This document shows, piece after piece, positions 25,323 to 33,249 of a stretch of 64,000 nucleotides of DNA (its first letter is position 1; each line of letters starts with the position of its first letter). The position numbers and the translations under genes are program-made. The DNA is taken from assembly GCF_014193255.1 (NCBI RefSeq), contig NZ_JACHZB010000001.1, forward strand, positions 372,001 through 436,000. The letters are read 5' to 3'. Under the pieces are notes generated by a model that was given only the letters and a program-made list of their open reading frames with translations, had not been told where the DNA came from and ran no database searches. Origin of the DNA: Rhizobium sp. BK196 (GTDB lineage: Bacteria; Pseudomonadota; Alphaproteobacteria; Rhizobiales; Rhizobiaceae).

Positions 25323-26222
25323 ATGACGATTTTCTCCGTCCGCCACATCACGTCCTACCATTACAAAAAGCCGGTGCATTTCGGCCAGCACCGGCTGATG
25401 TTCCGCCCCCGCGACAGTTTCGACCAGACGCTTCTGGGCTGCAGTCTGAATGTTTTTCCCGGGCCGGCATCGATCCGCTGGATCCACGATGTCTTCGGCA
25501 ATTGCATCGCGCTCGTCGAGTTCGCCGCCGCCTCCGCCGAACTGCGCTTCGAATCCGTCATCCGCCTCGACCATACGGCGCAGGTCCCGCTCGATCTCTC
25601 GATCGACACCGAGGCGCTGAACTTTCCCTTCGCCTATGACGAGGACGAGGCGGTCGATCTCAAACAGACCATCGTCAGGCACTATCCCGACCCCGGTGAC
25701 GAGGTCGGCAGATGGGCGCGGCAATTCGTGCCCCTGGGCCATCAGGCGCGCACCGGCCATATCCTGATGACGCTCTGCTACGCCATCCACGAGAGCTTCA
25801 GCTATGCCAGGCGCTCCGAACATGGCACGCAGCCGCCTCTCACCACGCTGCGGCTGCGCAGCGGCACCTGCCGCGATTTCGCGCTGCTGATGATGGAGGC
25901 GACCCGCTCCCTCGGCTTTGCCGCCCGCTTCGTCACCGGCTACGTCTATGTGCCCGATCGCGACGGCTCGGTGACACTCGGCGGCGGCGCGACCCACGCC
26001 TGGTGCCAGGTCTATCTGCCGGGTGCGGGCTGGGTGGAGTTCGATCCCACTAACGGCATCGTCGGAAACCGCGACCTGATCCGCGTCGGTGTGGCCCGCG
26101 ACCCGCGCCAGGCGGTGCCGCTCTCGGGTAGCTATGACGGCGGATCGGGCGATTTCGACAGCATGCGTGTGCAGGTCAACGTCACCACCGAACAGGAATA
26201 TGATGCCGCAAGAGCGAGGTGA
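25323..26222 (+). CDS. Transglutaminase-like protein with intact catalytic triad
   Basis: The 299-residue protein has an N-terminal beta domain (about 1-115, transglutaminase-associated type) and a papain-like core. The triad is visible: Cys in SGTCRDFALL (about residue 182), His in GATHAWCQVYLP (about 222) and Asp in EFDPTNG (about 241). The TGYVYV and WVEFDPTN motifs are typical of bacterial members, which probably act as peptidases or amide-transfer enzymes on peptidoglycan or peptide substrates. An AGGGAGGCAGG ribosome site precedes the ATG. Followed by a second homolog 68 bases downstream. Confidence 0.85.
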   Translation: MTIFSVRHITSYHYKKPVHFGQHRLMFRPRDSFDQTLLGCSLNVFPGPASIRWIHDVFGNCIALVEFAAASAELRFESVIRLDHTAQVPLDLSIDTEALNFPFAYDEDEAVDLKQTIVRHYPDPGDEVGRWARQFVPLGHQARTGHILMTLCYAIHESFSYARRSEHGTQPPLTTLRLRSGTCRDFALLMMEATRSLGFAARFVTGYVYVPDRDGSVTLGGGATHAWCQVYLPGAGWVEFDPTNGIVGNRDLIRVGVARDPRQAVPLSGSYDGGSGDFDSMRVQVNVTTEQEYDAARAR

Positions 26223-26290
26223 CGGAACGCCTGGCCCACTTGTGCATTCGCCTGCAGGACGTTTGATTTGACCAAGGGAAATACAATCCC

Positions 26291-27100
26291 ATGAAGATAC
26301 GTGCAGGCTTTCACATCGGCTATGAATGCAAACACGAAACCCCCATGCTGCTGGTCCTCAACGTCCACCCCTCCCGCCGCGTGGATCTGCTTACCGAACA
26401 GGCGCTCGTCTTCGACCGGCCGATCGAGGCCTGGTCCTATACGGACAGCTTCGGCAATACCTGCAGCCGCATCACGGCGCCACCGGGTCTCACGACCATC
26501 TCCACCGAATTCGAAATCTATGACAGCGGCCTGCCCGATCCCGTGCCCGAAGACGCCCTTCAACACGCCATCAACGATCTGCCTGACGACGTCCTCGTCT
26601 ACCTGCTCGGCAGCCGCTATTGCGATACCGACAGGCTCGCCGATTTCGCCTGGAAGACCTTTTTCAAGAAGCCGCCCGGCTGGCCGCGCGTCCAGGCGAT
26701 CCTCGATTTCACCCACAAGCGCATCGCCTTCGATTACCAGAAAGCCGATCCGCTGCGCACCGCCTTCGGCGGTTATACCGACCGATCGGGCGTGTGCCGC
26801 GACTACGCCCATCTCGCCGTCACGCTCTGCCGCTGCATGAACATCCCGGCGCGCTACTGCACCGGCTATCTCGGCGATATCGGCGTGCCCAAAGACCCGA
26901 ACCCGATGGATTTCAGCGCCTGGTTCGAAGTTTATCTCAGCGGCCGCTGGTACACGGCCGACGCCCGCCACAACACGCCCCGCATCGGCCGCATCCTGAT
27001 GGCGACCGGCCGCGACGCCACCGACGTCGCCATGTCGACGGCCTTCGGCCCCGCAGTGCTCAAACGCTTCGAGGTGATAACGGAGGAGGTGCCGGTTTGA
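26291..27100 (+). CDS. Transglutaminase-like protein, His position replaced by Ser
   Basis: The 269-residue protein has an N-terminal beta domain (about 1-100) and a transglutaminase core. The Cys is in TDRSGVCRDYAHL (about residue 174) and an Asp in YTADARHN (about 222), but the segment aligned with the catalytic HAW of its neighbour reads PMDFSAWFEVYL, with Ser in place of His. In this subfamily the substitution may be normal; if not, the enzyme is weak or inactive. Shared motifs RYCTGYLGDIG and RIGRILMATGRDA mark the subfamily. Co-directional with the preceding homolog. Confidence 0.8.
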   Translation: MKIRAGFHIGYECKHETPMLLVLNVHPSRRVDLLTEQALVFDRPIEAWSYTDSFGNTCSRITAPPGLTTISTEFEIYDSGLPDPVPEDALQHAINDLPDDVLVYLLGSRYCDTDRLADFAWKTFFKKPPGWPRVQAILDFTHKRIAFDYQKADPLRTAFGGYTDRSGVCRDYAHLAVTLCRCMNIPARYCTGYLGDIGVPKDPNPMDFSAWFEVYLSGRWYTADARHNTPRIGRILMATGRDATDVAMSTAFGPAVLKRFEVITEEVPV

Positions 27101-27115
27101 TCGGCATGGTCGCAT

Positions 27116-27748
27116 TCAGGCCCGTTTCAGCGCCGCAAGATCGCCGCTTTCCAGCGCCGGCAGATTGGCCTCGATCTTGTCGATCGGCCAGTCCCACCAT
27201 GCAAGGTCAAGTATCTCGCTGATGATCTCGACGGGATAGCGCATACGGATAATGCTCGCCGGATTTCCGCCGACGAGCGCATAGGGCGGCACATCGCGGG
27301 TGACGACCGAGGAAGCGGCAACGATCGCCCCGGCGCCGATCCTGACGCCCGGCATGATGACGGCGTCATGGCCGATCCAGACATCGTGCTCGACCACGGT
27401 ATCCTTCACCGGCAGATCCTTGTAGCCGAAGGTTTCCGGCTTGAAGATGCGGAACGGATAGGTGGTGATGCCGCCCATCGGGTGATTGGCCGAACTGGTG
27501 ATGAAATAGCTGCCGCGGGCAATCTGCACGAACTTGCCGATCACCAGCTTCTCCCGGCAGCCCCGCCCGAGATAGGGCGCAAGGATCTCGGCCGTCTCCT
27601 CCAGCTTTCCGTAATGCGTGAAATAGCTGTAATGACCGACCTCCATGCGCGGATGATCGATGACATTCTTCAGGTACACCGTCGTCTTCGAAACCTTGCC
27701 ATCGGGATAGGTGATGGGAAAGACTGAATTCGCATCGAGAAGCGGCAT
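27116..27748 (-). CDS. CatB/Vat-type acetyltransferase (left-handed beta-helix)
   Basis: The 210-residue protein has hexapeptide repeats ([36 protein letters not shown]) followed by [13 protein letters not shown] and a C-terminal WWDWP helix, all typical of xenobiotic/chloramphenicol acetyltransferases of the CatB-Vat type and related antibiotic-modifying or sugar acetyltransferases. The His in SSANHPMGG is the likely catalytic base. Such enzymes are trimeric and use acetyl-CoA. The acceptor is unknown; many chromosomal members do not confer resistance. It converges on the transglutaminase gene with 15 bases between. Confidence 0.8.
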   Translation of the reverse strand: MPLLDANSVFPITYPDGKVSKTTVYLKNVIDHPRMEVGHYSYFTHYGKLEETAEILAPYLGRGCREKLVIGKFVQIARGSYFITSSANHPMGGITTYPFRIFKPETFGYKDLPVKDTVVEHDVWIGHDAVIMPGVRIGAGAIVAASSVVTRDVPPYALVGGNPASIIRMRYPVEIISEILDLAWWDWPIDKIEANLPALESGDLAALKRA

Positions 27749-28045
27749 GGAAAGACCTTTGCGCGGAGTTTTGCGGCAGCAGGTGCTGCGCCGGACGGAA
27801 TCCAGGAGCAGGATTCCCTATAGCCGATCCATCGGCAGGATCCAAAATCTCTCGCCTTCAACCAATGCCCGCCACCCTTCATCGCCCTCTCACATCCCCG
27901 TGCTAGAGCAACTCCCGCAAACGGGGCAACAGTCTTGTGCCCGGAATTGCCTGAACAGAAACCCCGTCAAATGGCGGCCGCCTTATGGACAGAGCGCCGC
28001 CGACGCCTATCTGCCGCATCTGTAAATTCAACAGGAGGGAAAGCC

Positions 28046-28582
28046 ATGTCAGAACTCGTGGTGCTTGGTTTCGATACCGCCGATAAGGCGGATGCCGTGC
28101 TCAACCGGCTCGTCCAGCTGGAGAAGGAATATCTCGTCGACCTCGAAGATGCCGTTATCGCCGTGCGCGACCCCGCCGGCAAGGTACGCCTCAAGCAGAG
28201 CGTCAATCTGACGGCCGCGGGCGCGGCAAGCGGCGGCCTCTCCGGCGCGCTCTGGGGCTCGCTCGTCGGCCTCCTCTTCCTCAATCCGCTGGCCGGCATG
28301 GTCCTCGGCGGCGCCTTCGGCGCAGGCTCCGGCGCGCTCGCGGGCTCGATGACCGATTACGGCATCGACGACGACCTCATCAAGAAACTCGCCGACACCA
28401 TCCCCGTCAACAGCTCCGCCCTCTTCCTGCTCTTGCGCAAGGTGCAGCCCGAAAAGGTGCTGGCCGAATTCAAGGGCGAACACGCCACCATCCTGCGCAC
28501 CTCGCTCTCGCCGGAGCAGGAGGAGCAGTTGCGCAAGGCGCTGGCGACGGAGCCGGTGGTCGGGGCAGCGCCTGCGGCTTGA
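28046..28582 (+). CDS. DUF1269-family membrane-associated protein
   Basis: From the ATG at 28046, with AGGAGG seven bases upstream, the protein has 178 residues. The pattern is that of DUF1269: a ferredoxin-like N-terminus (ELVVLGFDTADKADAVLNRL, KEYLVDLEDAVIAVRD), a Gly/Ala-rich hydrophobic hairpin (about residues 55-110, GGLSGALWGSLVGLLFLNPL, GAFGAGSGALAGSM) and a C-terminal helical domain. The hydrophobic part is rich in glycine-zipper repeats and may insert into membranes. Function in bacteria is unknown. The longer upstream open frame from 27935 lacks a ribosome site. Confidence 0.8.
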   Translation: MSELVVLGFDTADKADAVLNRLVQLEKEYLVDLEDAVIAVRDPAGKVRLKQSVNLTAAGAASGGLSGALWGSLVGLLFLNPLAGMVLGGAFGAGSGALAGSMTDYGIDDDLIKKLADTIPVNSSALFLLLRKVQPEKVLAEFKGEHATILRTSLSPEQEEQLRKALATEPVVGAAPAA

Positions 28583-28809
28583 ACAGGATCGGATTGAGAG
28601 ACGATGCCGGGCGCAAACGCCGCGCCCGGCACATCTGTTTTCGGACCATACTGTAAGGCCGCGTTGTGTTGTCTAGTGGATTGATAACTGACAAGGGCTG
28701 ACAACAAGCTAATTGACCTCAGGATGAATAAGAAAGATAGCGGTTGCTTCCCCAACGCACATCCGGCGGCAATGGGAGGGAACACGGCATAAATCGTGAG
28801 CACAAATCA

Positions 28810-29256
28810 ATGGATCTAATCCGCCTGAATGAAATCGCCACGATTTTGAACACCGGTGCATTAAACTACACCGTCTTTCTAAAGTCCTTCGACATTCCCC
28901 TGACGCGCCCATTGCCGTCGGAAGTCCTCATTCGACAGGCTTTGGGAGAAGCCGCGACTGTCGGCGGCATCGAAAAAGTCCAAAGCGCATCAGTCTGGCC
29001 AGAGGTACAAGAAGCCTTGCTCTATGCCGGCGAACCCGGCGCCGGTCCTTCGGCAATCATGCTGACGTCGGAGGCATTTGCGGCATCGATGAAGATGCTC
29101 GAACACACGATCGGAGAGCTTGCCGGCACGGCGGCCGAAATCGAGTCATTCTGGCTGCGGAAGGGTCACCCCGCCTATCCCGTGTTCTGGGACTTCGCGT
29201 TCATATTCAAAGCGAATACGCGCGCCACAATCCTGATAGGATCAAGTTCAGACTGA
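28810..29256 (+). CDS. Protein of unknown function
   Basis: The ATG at 28810 gives 148 residues. The chain is soluble, acidic and mixed alpha/beta, with a helical stretch at about residues 75-115 (EAFAASMKMLEHTIGELAGT). No signal peptide, membrane segment or catalytic motif is seen. The ribosome site is weak: GGAGGG lies about 30 bases upstream, so the start is uncertain. Flanking DNA (28583-28800) is less GC-rich than its surroundings, which hints at acquired DNA. Unrecognised. Confidence 0.5.
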   Translation: MDLIRLNEIATILNTGALNYTVFLKSFDIPLTRPLPSEVLIRQALGEAATVGGIEKVQSASVWPEVQEALLYAGEPGAGPSAIMLTSEAFAASMKMLEHTIGELAGTAAEIESFWLRKGHPAYPVFWDFAFIFKANTRATILIGSSSD

Positions 29257-29286
29257 TGCGAGCTGCCGACCAGACGCCGAATTCCC

Positions 29287-31059
29287 TCACCCCCTCACCT
29301 TAATCACCTCCCCCAACGGCGCCTCAAGCCGAAACTCAAACCCCGCCGCCTCATACCGCAACTCCGCCTTCCCCTGAAACGAAGCCGGCAGCAGCCTCCC
29401 GATCATCCGCGCCCCAAACCCTTCCCGGCTCGGCGCACTGATTTCAGGCCCGCCGCTCTCGCGCCACCCGAAGGTAAATTGCGGTTCGCCTTCCGGATCG
29501 CTCCCGATGCCCCAGCTGAGATCCACCACCCCCGCCCCATTGCTCAGCGCCCCGTACTTCAAACTGTTCGTCGCAAGCTCGTGCAGGGTCAGCGTCAGCA
29601 TCAGCGCCTGTTGCGGCGCAAGGTCGAGATCGGGGCCGGAGATGCGAATGCGCTCGCTGAAATCGCCGACCGAGGTCAGTCCGGCCTGGACGAGGCTGTG
29701 CAGGCCGGCATCCGCCCAGGCAGTCTCCGTCAGGATATCGGTCGCCCGCCCGAGCGAGATGAGGCGCGCGCTATAGGTCTCGGCCGCCTCGGTGAGATTG
29801 TCGGCCTGACGAAAGGTCTGGTTGGCGATCGACTGCACGAGGCTCAGGACGTTTTTCAGCCGGTGGCCGAGCTCGTGGTTCAGCATCTGCTGGCGCTCGC
29901 GGGCGTTCACGCGCTCGGTCACGTCGGTAGCCATGCCGAACCATTCGGCGATCTCGCCCTTCGCATCGAAGATCGGGATGGCGCGCGCAAAGGTCCAGCC
30001 CTCTTTGCCATCGACCCGGCGCACGCGATGTTCGAGCTCGAAGGGCCGCCGCTCTCGAATGGCATGGGCAACCGCCGCGCGGATCCGCGCCCGATCCTCG
30101 GGAAAGAGATAGTCCTCCATCCAGCGCACCGTCGGCCCCTCGACATCGGAGCCGCGGCCGTCGAGCTGGCGCATCTCCTGCCAGTCCGCGCTCATGCGGT
30201 AGACGGCATCGGAGGTGGCATTGATCAGCGCGCGCATACGCTCTTCGCTGCGGCGCATCGCCTCCTCCGCCCGCCGCCGCTCAGTGATGTCCTGCATCAC
30301 GGCAAGCAGCCGCGGCGGCTTCTGGCTGAGGCGGGAGACGAACATTTCCAGCACCATCTGCTGCGGCTCGGACTCCCGCTCGAAGCGGATGGGCTCGCCC
30401 GTTGCCAGCACCCGGTCGTAATCGTCGTACCAGTCCTCCACCTCGTCGGGGAAGAATTCGCGGATCGCGCGGCCGGAGAGATCGGCGATGCCGAACATCG
30501 CCTGCATCGCCTTGTTCATGGCGATATAGCGATAGTCGCGCCGCCCATCGGGCCGCACAGGCAACTGCTCGATGATGCAGGCGCCCTCGTCGATGCAATC
30601 GAACAGCGCCCGGTATTGCGCCTCGCTCGCGCGCACCGTCGCTTCCGCCTGCTTCCTGTCCTCGATGTCGCGAAAGATGATGGCGACCTGCCGCTCTTCG
30701 GCCGCGCCGATGCGGAAGACATGAACCTCGTGCCAGCGCCCGCCGGGCGCGTCGCCCTGATGCTCGAAGCGGGCGGGCTCGCCCGTCAGCGCCACCTTGC
30801 CGTAAATATCGAACCATCCCTCATGGCTCGGCGCGAGCTCCCGCATCGTCCGCCCGGCGACCCGGAGCAGCCCCGTCTGCCGCTCGAAGGCCGGGTTGGT
30901 CAGCAGGAAACGACAGTCCCGCACCCGGCCATCGTCGTCGAACAACACCTCGATGGTGCAGAAACCATCATCGACGGAGTCGAAGAGAACCCGGTAGTGA
31001 TGTTCGCTATCGTTCTCTGCCATCCCCGCCCGACCGGAGCCATGTGACTCGGTACCCAT
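29287..31059 (-). CDS. PAS-domain HWE-family sensor histidine kinase
   Basis: About 590 residues from the ATG at 31059 (AAGGCG upstream; an ATG at 31023 is also possible). Three PAS domains follow in order: about 20-145, 150-270 and 280-400, each ending in an IEDRK, ITERR or VTERV-type linker. The kinase part has the H-box LNHELGHRLKNVLSLVQS and, in the ATP domain, HELATNSLKYGAL and a W-R-E motif (FGWRESGGP), the mark of HWE kinases common in rhizobia. No membrane segment is seen, so it senses a cytosolic signal such as light or redox. No response regulator is adjacent. Full length. Confidence 0.85.
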   Translation of the reverse strand: MGTESHGSGRAGMAENDSEHHYRVLFDSVDDGFCTIEVLFDDDGRVRDCRFLLTNPAFERQTGLLRVAGRTMRELAPSHEGWFDIYGKVALTGEPARFEHQGDAPGGRWHEVHVFRIGAAEERQVAIIFRDIEDRKQAEATVRASEAQYRALFDCIDEGACIIEQLPVRPDGRRDYRYIAMNKAMQAMFGIADLSGRAIREFFPDEVEDWYDDYDRVLATGEPIRFERESEPQQMVLEMFVSRLSQKPPRLLAVMQDITERRRAEEAMRRSEERMRALINATSDAVYRMSADWQEMRQLDGRGSDVEGPTVRWMEDYLFPEDRARIRAAVAHAIRERRPFELEHRVRRVDGKEGWTFARAIPIFDAKGEIAEWFGMATDVTERVNARERQQMLNHELGHRLKNVLSLVQSIANQTFRQADNLTEAAETYSARLISLGRATDILTETAWADAGLHSLVQAGLTSVGDFSERIRISGPDLDLAPQQALMLTLTLHELATNSLKYGALSNGAGVVDLSWGIGSDPEGEPQFTFGWRESGGPEISAPSREGFGARMIGRLLPASFQGKAELRYEAAGFEFRLEAPLGEVIKVRG

Positions 31060-31319
31060 CCAACCCGCCTTCGCGGCCGCTCCTATCCCCACCTGCCACA
31101 GGCGCATGGCTGGATGCAGATGCATCCGCCGCTGGTCGCCCGGGCCCGATGAACGGCCATTCCTGCTGCGTAATTAGCGCTGGGCGGATGATTTCCAAGG
31201 GAGGGCTTTGGGGGTGTCGAACGGCGTGCCGTGGGATACCCCCTCTGTCCTGCCGGACCGCCACGTGGTGTACCCGTGCTTCTCTCTTTTCCGCGCGGCT
31301 ATGCCCCGCCATCGCCGCT
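31060..31319. other. Intergenic DNA with a rhizobial-type repeat motif
   Basis: This 260-base gap lies upstream of the histidine kinase and downstream of the repressor gene. It contains a motif around 31240-31262 (CCCCTCTGTCCTGCCGGAC) that I recall as frequent between genes in Rhizobium genomes, preceded by a short imperfect dyad (ACGGCGTGCCGTG). No credible gene is present. The kinase promoter is presumably here, but no clear -35/-10 pair was found. Confidence 0.35.
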
Positions 31320-31958
31320 CTAAGGCACCACCGCCAGCACCGGCGTCGCCGTCGTGAGCGCCGCCTCCACGATCCCGCCATCAGAAAGAACCACCCTCGC
31401 CTCGCCGGTCTTGCGGGCGCGGTCGAGTTTGGCGAGGATCTGCCTGCCGCCGGCAAGGCCACAGATCGAAAGCGCGCCGATCGCACCGGGCTCGATGCCA
31501 TCGGCGGGCGGAAAGAAGAACACCGCGTCGTCCCAGATCGACAGCGGACCGGAGGAGGCCCGCACCTCGGCGGCGATGATCCGCCGATTGCGGCTGGCGC
31601 CGATCGAAAGCTGCGCCTTGTCGAGCACGGCCTGCGGCAGTGGCTGCGGTTCGGCAAGCGGGCGCACTTCGCCATCCTCGCCGATCACGGCCGAAAGCAG
31701 GATCTTCGGCCCCAGCCCCTCGCTATCTCGGGGCATGCCTGCACGCCCGGCAATCCCCGCATGGTGCATGACCTCGCTCACGGATACGCCGAGGAAGGCG
31801 GCGATCTCCACCGCCTCCTCCATCGTCATGCGGCGCTTGCCCGAGAAGGTGCGGGAGACGGCGGAGGCATCCTTGCCGAGATGGCGGGCGAGCGCGCGCA
31901 GCGATTGTCCCCTGCCGTCAAGCTGGTTGTGAAACCAGTCGCCATCGATCTCAGCCAT
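31320..31958 (-). CDS. XRE-family (CI-like) transcriptional repressor
   Basis: The 212-residue protein has a helix-turn-helix at about residues 15-62 (SLRALARHLGKDASAVSRTF, SGKRRMTMEEAVEIAAFLGV) and a C-terminal domain (about 85-212). That domain is beta-rich but shows no Ser-Met/Lys dyad of the LexA/CI S24 peptidases, so RecA-driven self-cleavage is not expected. It is divergent from a Cro-like gene with repeated GTTGC sites between, as for a phage lysogeny repressor. The family role is inferred from this layout; a host regulator is the alternative. Confidence 0.75.
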   Translation of the reverse strand: MAEIDGDWFHNQLDGRGQSLRALARHLGKDASAVSRTFSGKRRMTMEEAVEIAAFLGVSVSEVMHHAGIAGRAGMPRDSEGLGPKILLSAVIGEDGEVRPLAEPQPLPQAVLDKAQLSIGASRNRRIIAAEVRASSGPLSIWDDAVFFFPPADGIEPGAIGALSICGLAGGRQILAKLDRARKTGEARVVLSDGGIVEAALTTATPVLAVVP

Positions 31959-31995
31959 CGCGTTCCCCCATCAGCGCCCTATGCACATATGCAGT

Positions 31996-32193
31996 GTTGC
32001 TTATTTGTTGCAAAAAAACGCAACGAGGCGCAAGCAACCGCACCGGGCTTTTTAGCCTCAACCTTTGACATGGTTGATCTGCTCAAGTTGCATCGTTACC
32101 CGGCCTTTAGGCCTGAAAATGACCCATCTGGCGTCGAAACATAAAAGATAGGTATTTTTTCCTATTTTGGATTGACGTTGCGATTTCGACAAC
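31996..32193. promoter_or_regulatory. Divergent operator region with repeated GTTGC/GCAAC half-sites
   Basis: Between the repressor and the Cro-like gene, GTTGC occurs at 31996-32000 and 32007-32011, and GCAAC at 32020-32024 and 32034-32038, close to the repressor start. A dyad GTTG-N9-CAAC lies at 32177-32193, near the Cro-like gene, 51 bases before its ATG. Such clustered half-sites in a divergent AT-richer region are typical of phage OR/OL operators. Binding by the adjacent repressor is inferred. Confidence 0.55.
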
Positions 32194-32243
32194 ATAATCT
32201 CAACTCCAACAACAAGGGCCGCATCAGATGAGGGAGGATCAGC

Positions 32244-32471
32244 ATGGCTAAGGCGAAGACGCCCTGGCAGAAAGTCGCCGCCAAATTTGCGCTGACGCCT
32301 TCCAGGCTCGCAGCCGAACTCCAGCGTCATCGCTCCAAGATCTGCAGGGCGCTAAGGGACGAACACGGCCTGATCAACGGCCGCGACCAGCTGCTGCTCT
32401 TGCAGGCCGCAAGGCGCCGCGGCGTAACGCTTGCCCCTTCGGACATGACGCCGGAGGAGGAGGATGCGTAA
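32244..32471 (+). CDS. Small Cro-like DNA-binding protein
   Basis: The 75-residue basic protein has a helix-turn-helix-like stretch (about residues 8-42, WQKVAAKFALTPSRLAAELQ, RHRSKICRALRDEHG) and an acidic tail (TPEEEDA). Its gene is divergent from the CI-like repressor and begins the rightward early operon, the place of cro or an early activator. AGGGAGGA lies seven bases before the ATG. It overlaps the next gene by 8 bases. The DNA-binding role is inferred from helix pattern and position. Confidence 0.6.
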   Translation: MAKAKTPWQKVAAKFALTPSRLAAELQRHRSKICRALRDEHGLINGRDQLLLLQAARRRGVTLAPSDMTPEEEDA

Positions 32472-32670
32472 GGAGCCGCTTTCCATGCTGGCGCAATCGG
32501 ATCTGATCGACACGCTGATCGGGCGCTGCGTCATGCGCGACGGGGCTGCGGCCAGCGAGACGCTGCTCTTCATCGATAGCGAGACCCTTGACGACCTCGT
32601 GCATCTCGCCAACCGGCTGCGACGCCTTGCCCTCTTCGAAGACCGCATCCGCGCGATGGCGTCTCAATAG
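32464..32670 (+). CDS. Small helical protein in early phage operon
   Basis: The 68-residue acidic-helical protein starts inside the preceding gene, with GGAGGAGG shortly upstream. It contains LIDTLIGRCVMRDGAAASET and ETLDDLVHLANRLRRLALFE. No domain is recognised. Translational coupling with the Cro-like gene and location before the winged-helix gene suggest an early phage function. Unknown. Confidence 0.6.
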   Translation: MRKEPLSMLAQSDLIDTLIGRCVMRDGAAASETLLFIDSETLDDLVHLANRLRRLALFEDRIRAMASQ

Positions 32671-32749
32671 GGCATCGGCCGCGCCGGAAAACCAGTTCGC
32701 CAAATCAATTCGCATTGTCACCAGAATTCCAGATCCAGTGAGGACCGAT

Positions 32750-33154
32750 ATGCAGACGATCACCACACGCCCGCCCGCAGCACCCGCGCCCGCCCCGCTC
32801 ACCATCACCAAGCCGCTGCTCTGCCCCTGCTGCAAGCAGCCGGTCACCACGCCGCAGCCGGAGATCGTCATCGATCGCTACGGCCTGACGCCGATGGAAG
32901 GCCGCATCTTCCAAGCGGTCTGGAAGGGCAAGGGCCTGCCCGTAATCACCGAGCGCATCTTCACCGCCATGTATATCGACGATCCCGACGGCGGCCCCTC
33001 GCCTGACAAGATGTATCTCGCCTTCAAGGTTGCGCTTTGCCACATGCGGCAGAAGCTCGAAGGCTCCGGTATCGGCATTTCCACTGTCGGCTATCGCCGC
33101 GGCTACCGGCTGGTGCTGGAAGGCAAGTTTCCGGCCGCCGCCGCGTCCCGCTGA
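32750..33154 (+). CDS. Winged-helix protein with N-terminal zinc-ribbon-like pair
   Basis: From the ATG at 32750 (GTGAGGA upstream) the product has 134 residues. After a Pro/Ala-rich start comes CPCCKQPV, a Cys cluster that could bind zinc, then a winged-helix domain like the C-terminal DNA-binding domain of OmpR/PhoB regulators: YGLTPMEGRIFQAVWKG, HMRQKLEGSGIGISTVGYRR and GYRLVLEGKF. It has no receiver domain. It sits in the early operon before the primase and probably regulates phage genes; this is inferred. Confidence 0.65.
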   Translation: MQTITTRPPAAPAPAPLTITKPLLCPCCKQPVTTPQPEIVIDRYGLTPMEGRIFQAVWKGKGLPVITERIFTAMYIDDPDGGPSPDKMYLAFKVALCHMRQKLEGSGIGISTVGYRRGYRLVLEGKFPAAAASR

Positions 33155-33249
33155 ATCCCCGGCACGAATAGGTGAAATGACCATGGCCGCCGCCCGTTCC
33201 GCGCCGGCCATGTTGCGATTACAACAACACTTCTTGCAAGAGCCGCAAC

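Noticed and set aside
24980..27100. Transglutaminase pair as part of the known alpha-E/ATP-grasp peptide-ligation cluster
   Set aside because: The usual circularly permuted ATP-grasp and alpha-E genes are not adjacent, so the cluster assignment is not supported here.
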